From: JBMNOI01 sp050942995
Lineage (GTDB): Bacteria; Chloroflexota; Anaerolineae; UBA1429
Length of the DNA stretch: 42,892 nt
Assembly: GCA_050942995.1 (NCBI GenBank)
Contig: JBMNOI010000011.1
Coordinates: 1 to 42,892 of the forward strand
Direction of reading: 5' to 3'
Shown here in pieces: positions 41,855 through 42,892 of this stretch (its first letter is position 1; the number at the start of each line of letters is the position of its first letter). The notes under the pieces are model-generated. The model had not been told where the DNA came from, did no database searches, and saw only the letters and a program-made list of their open reading frames with translations. The position numbers and the translations under genes are program-made.

Positions 41855-42382
41855 ATGGCATTTGAGCTAACCACCGTCTCATCACACCAGATGACGCCCG
41901 CACAACTGGACGCCGTCATCGCCCTCTGCTCTGATGTGTTCGAGATGGATTACGCCCGTTATATGAATATCTGCCTCGATCGAATCCACATCCTGGGATA
42001 TGATGATAGGCGGCTGGTTTCCCACGCCCTCTGGTTGGACCGGCATCTGTGCATCGGCGACGGCCCGTGGCTCAACGCCGCTTATGTCGAGGGAGTGGCC
42101 ACCCACGCCGCCTATCGCCGCAAGGGCTACGGCTCGGCCGTCATGCGCCGCCTGCAGAACGAGATCGCCGATTATGACCTGGGCGCTCTCTCTCCCGCAG
42201 AGCCGGCCTGGTACGAGCGGCTGGGCTGGGTGCGCTGGCAGGGTCCTCTGCTCATCGACAAAGACGGAGAGATCCGGCCGACGCCGGGCGAGGTGGTGAT
42301 GATATATCACACGCCCCGATCGGGCATGCCCGATGTCACCATGTCCCTGACCGCCGAGTGGCGCCCTTTCGAACTGTGGTAA
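41855..42382 (+). CDS. GNAT acetyltransferase, AAC(2')-I-like
   Basis: This 175-residue acetyl-CoA-dependent N-acetyltransferase carries the motif A site as AAYRRKGYGSAVM (residues 85-97). Beyond the general fold, the C-terminal two-thirds resembles mycobacterial aminoglycoside 2'-N-acetyltransferases as I remember them: YVEGVA, then a LGALS block (109-113), LGWVRWQGP (123-131), and a final DVTMSLTAEWRPFELW. Such enzymes occur in soil and environmental genomes, often with an unproven natural substrate, so resistance is not implied. It follows the cysteine-rich gene by 36 bases and precedes a small membrane gene, all on the plus strand. Confidence 0.72.
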   Translation: MAFELTTVSSHQMTPAQLDAVIALCSDVFEMDYARYMNICLDRIHILGYDDRRLVSHALWLDRHLCIGDGPWLNAAYVEGVATHAAYRRKGYGSAVMRRLQNEIADYDLGALSPAEPAWYERLGWVRWQGPLLIDKDGEIRPTPGEVVMIYHTPRSGMPDVTMSLTAEWRPFELW

Positions 42383-42435
42383 CGCCGGGCCGCCCGCTCC
42401 CACAGCCGCGGCCCTTCAACCAAAGGAGATCGATC

Positions 42436-42588
42436 GTGAAGCAAAAAAAGATTCCATACACCGCTCTGGGTATCGTGATCGGGGGCGCAGCGGGCGTCCT
42501 GCTGGCCGCCGTCACCGGCCAGACCTGGTGGTATGGATTGGTCGGCGTCGGCCTCATCCTGGGGGCCGGCCTCGACATGTATCGCTAG
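42436..42588 (+). CDS. Small two-helix membrane protein
   Basis: This 50-residue protein starts at GTG with AAAGGAG about eight bases upstream. A basic N-terminus (KQKK) is followed by two glycine-rich hydrophobic helices, about residues 9-26 and 33-47, joined by GQTWW. Topology suggests a short hairpin in the membrane. It belongs to no family I can name. It shares strand and proximity with the acetyltransferase gene 53 bases upstream. Confidence 0.65.
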   Translation: MKQKKIPYTALGIVIGGAAGVLLAAVTGQTWWYGLVGVGLILGAGLDMYR

Positions 42589-42605
42589 AGCCTGTCTCAC
42601 ATCCG

Positions 42606-42642
42606 GGGACTATCGAGATCCCCTCACATTCTCGATAGTCCC
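42606..42642 (+). terminator. Hairpin after the small membrane gene
   Basis: Perfect 12-base arms GGGACTATCGAG and CTCGATAGTCCC surround a 13-base loop, 17 bases after the stop. No T-run follows, so it is only terminator-like, but its position fits the end of the plus-strand unit. Confidence 0.55.
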
Positions 42643-42892
42643 TCATACTGTCGCCGATAGACATCCCCTGTCAGCCACTCTCGTGCTCTCCTCTGAACGC
42701 CCATCTGCCGACTTTTGCCTCTCCATCGTCTCGTAGATACGCTACGAGCCTTATTAACATCATATTAATCCCATCTTGGCGCATTCTTTATCCTTATCGG
42801 CTTATTTTAGATATGCTGAGATAGATCATTCTATAAGGATTAAGTCTATATAATGGTGTAAAAAGAAGTTGAGCCAAAGCTCACACCTCGGT
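42643..42892. other. Right-end non-coding region
   Basis: About 250 bases without a supported gene. From about 42735 onward it becomes clearly AT-rich. An inverted pair ATCCTTAT (42790-42797) and ATAAGGAT (42833-42840) brackets 35 bases. This is probably the promoter region of a gene beyond the window. Confidence 0.3.

Noticed and set aside
1..42892. CRISPR arrays, insertion sequences, tRNA and rRNA genes
   Set aside because: No direct-repeat/spacer pattern, transposase or structured RNA gene was seen on either strand by eye.

Overview
The window is a large motility locus: a nearly complete flagellar and chemotaxis island of a GC-rich bacterium (about 60% G+C by eye). Several traits point to a member of the Chloroflexota or a similar bacterium with a Gram-positive-like envelope. 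Lipoproteins and a sortase carry Thr/Pro-rich linkers before their folded domains. There is a class D/E/F-like sortase and a CheC/CheD/CheX chemotaxis set. FlbD sits ahead of MotAB, and no L-ring or P-ring genes are present. The taxonomic call is an inference; no rRNA or other marker gene lies in the window.

Layout, left to right. (1) Positions 1-5702, minus strand: flbD-motA-motB-fliL-fliM-fliN-fliO-fliP-fliQ-fliR, the stator, switch and export-gate operon; fliR runs off the left edge. (2) Positions 5703-6135: a divergent intergenic region. (3) Positions 6136-16354, plus strand: a transmembrane chemoreceptor followed by cheW-cheA-cheC-cheD-cheY-cheB-cheR-cheX and a TPR gene. (4) Positions 16351-18987, minus strand: a soluble GAF/PAS histidine kinase with a degenerate ATP lid, converging on the TPR gene through a shared CTAG. 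(5) Positions 19168-33391, minus strand: a long rod/basal-body/hook operon that reads, in transcription order, glycosidase-like protein B, flgC, fliE, fliF, fliG, fliH, fliI, fliJ, a lytic transglycosylase, flgB, fliK, flgD, flgE, glycosidase-like lipoprotein A and a LysM lipoprotein. (6) Positions 33610-38688, minus strand: flagellin, fliS, fliD, flaG and a sortase. (7) Positions 39201-41153, minus strand: a GH3 NagZ-like lipoprotein. (8) Positions 41369-42588, plus strand: a cysteine-rich protein, an AAC(2')-like GNAT acetyltransferase and a two-helix membrane peptide.

How it works together: region 1 builds the export gate, switch and stator, region 5 the MS ring, rod, ATPase complex and hook, and region 6 the filament and cap. 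Region 3 sets the phosphorylation state of CheY, which acts on FliM. The absence of FlhA, FlhB, FlgK, FlgL, FlgG and FliA suggests that the locus continues outside the window or that these genes lie elsewhere.

The most unusual content is a pair of paralogous TIM-barrel glycosidase-like proteins near the two ends of the rod/hook operon. Protein B is the operon's first gene and overlaps flgC in a TGATG. It has the acid/base and nucleophile motifs of a clan GH-A enzyme, no Sec signal, and an N-terminal FAAVLEQ segment that closely resembles FAGVLQQ in FliK, so it may be a flagellar type III export substrate taking the place of FlgJ. Protein A is a predicted lipoprotein in which both catalytic glutamates are replaced, and it overlaps a LysM lipoprotein in an ATGA. 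Together with the transglycosylase, this suggests an uncharacterised cell-wall-remodelling module for passing the rod through a thick wall. That function is inference.
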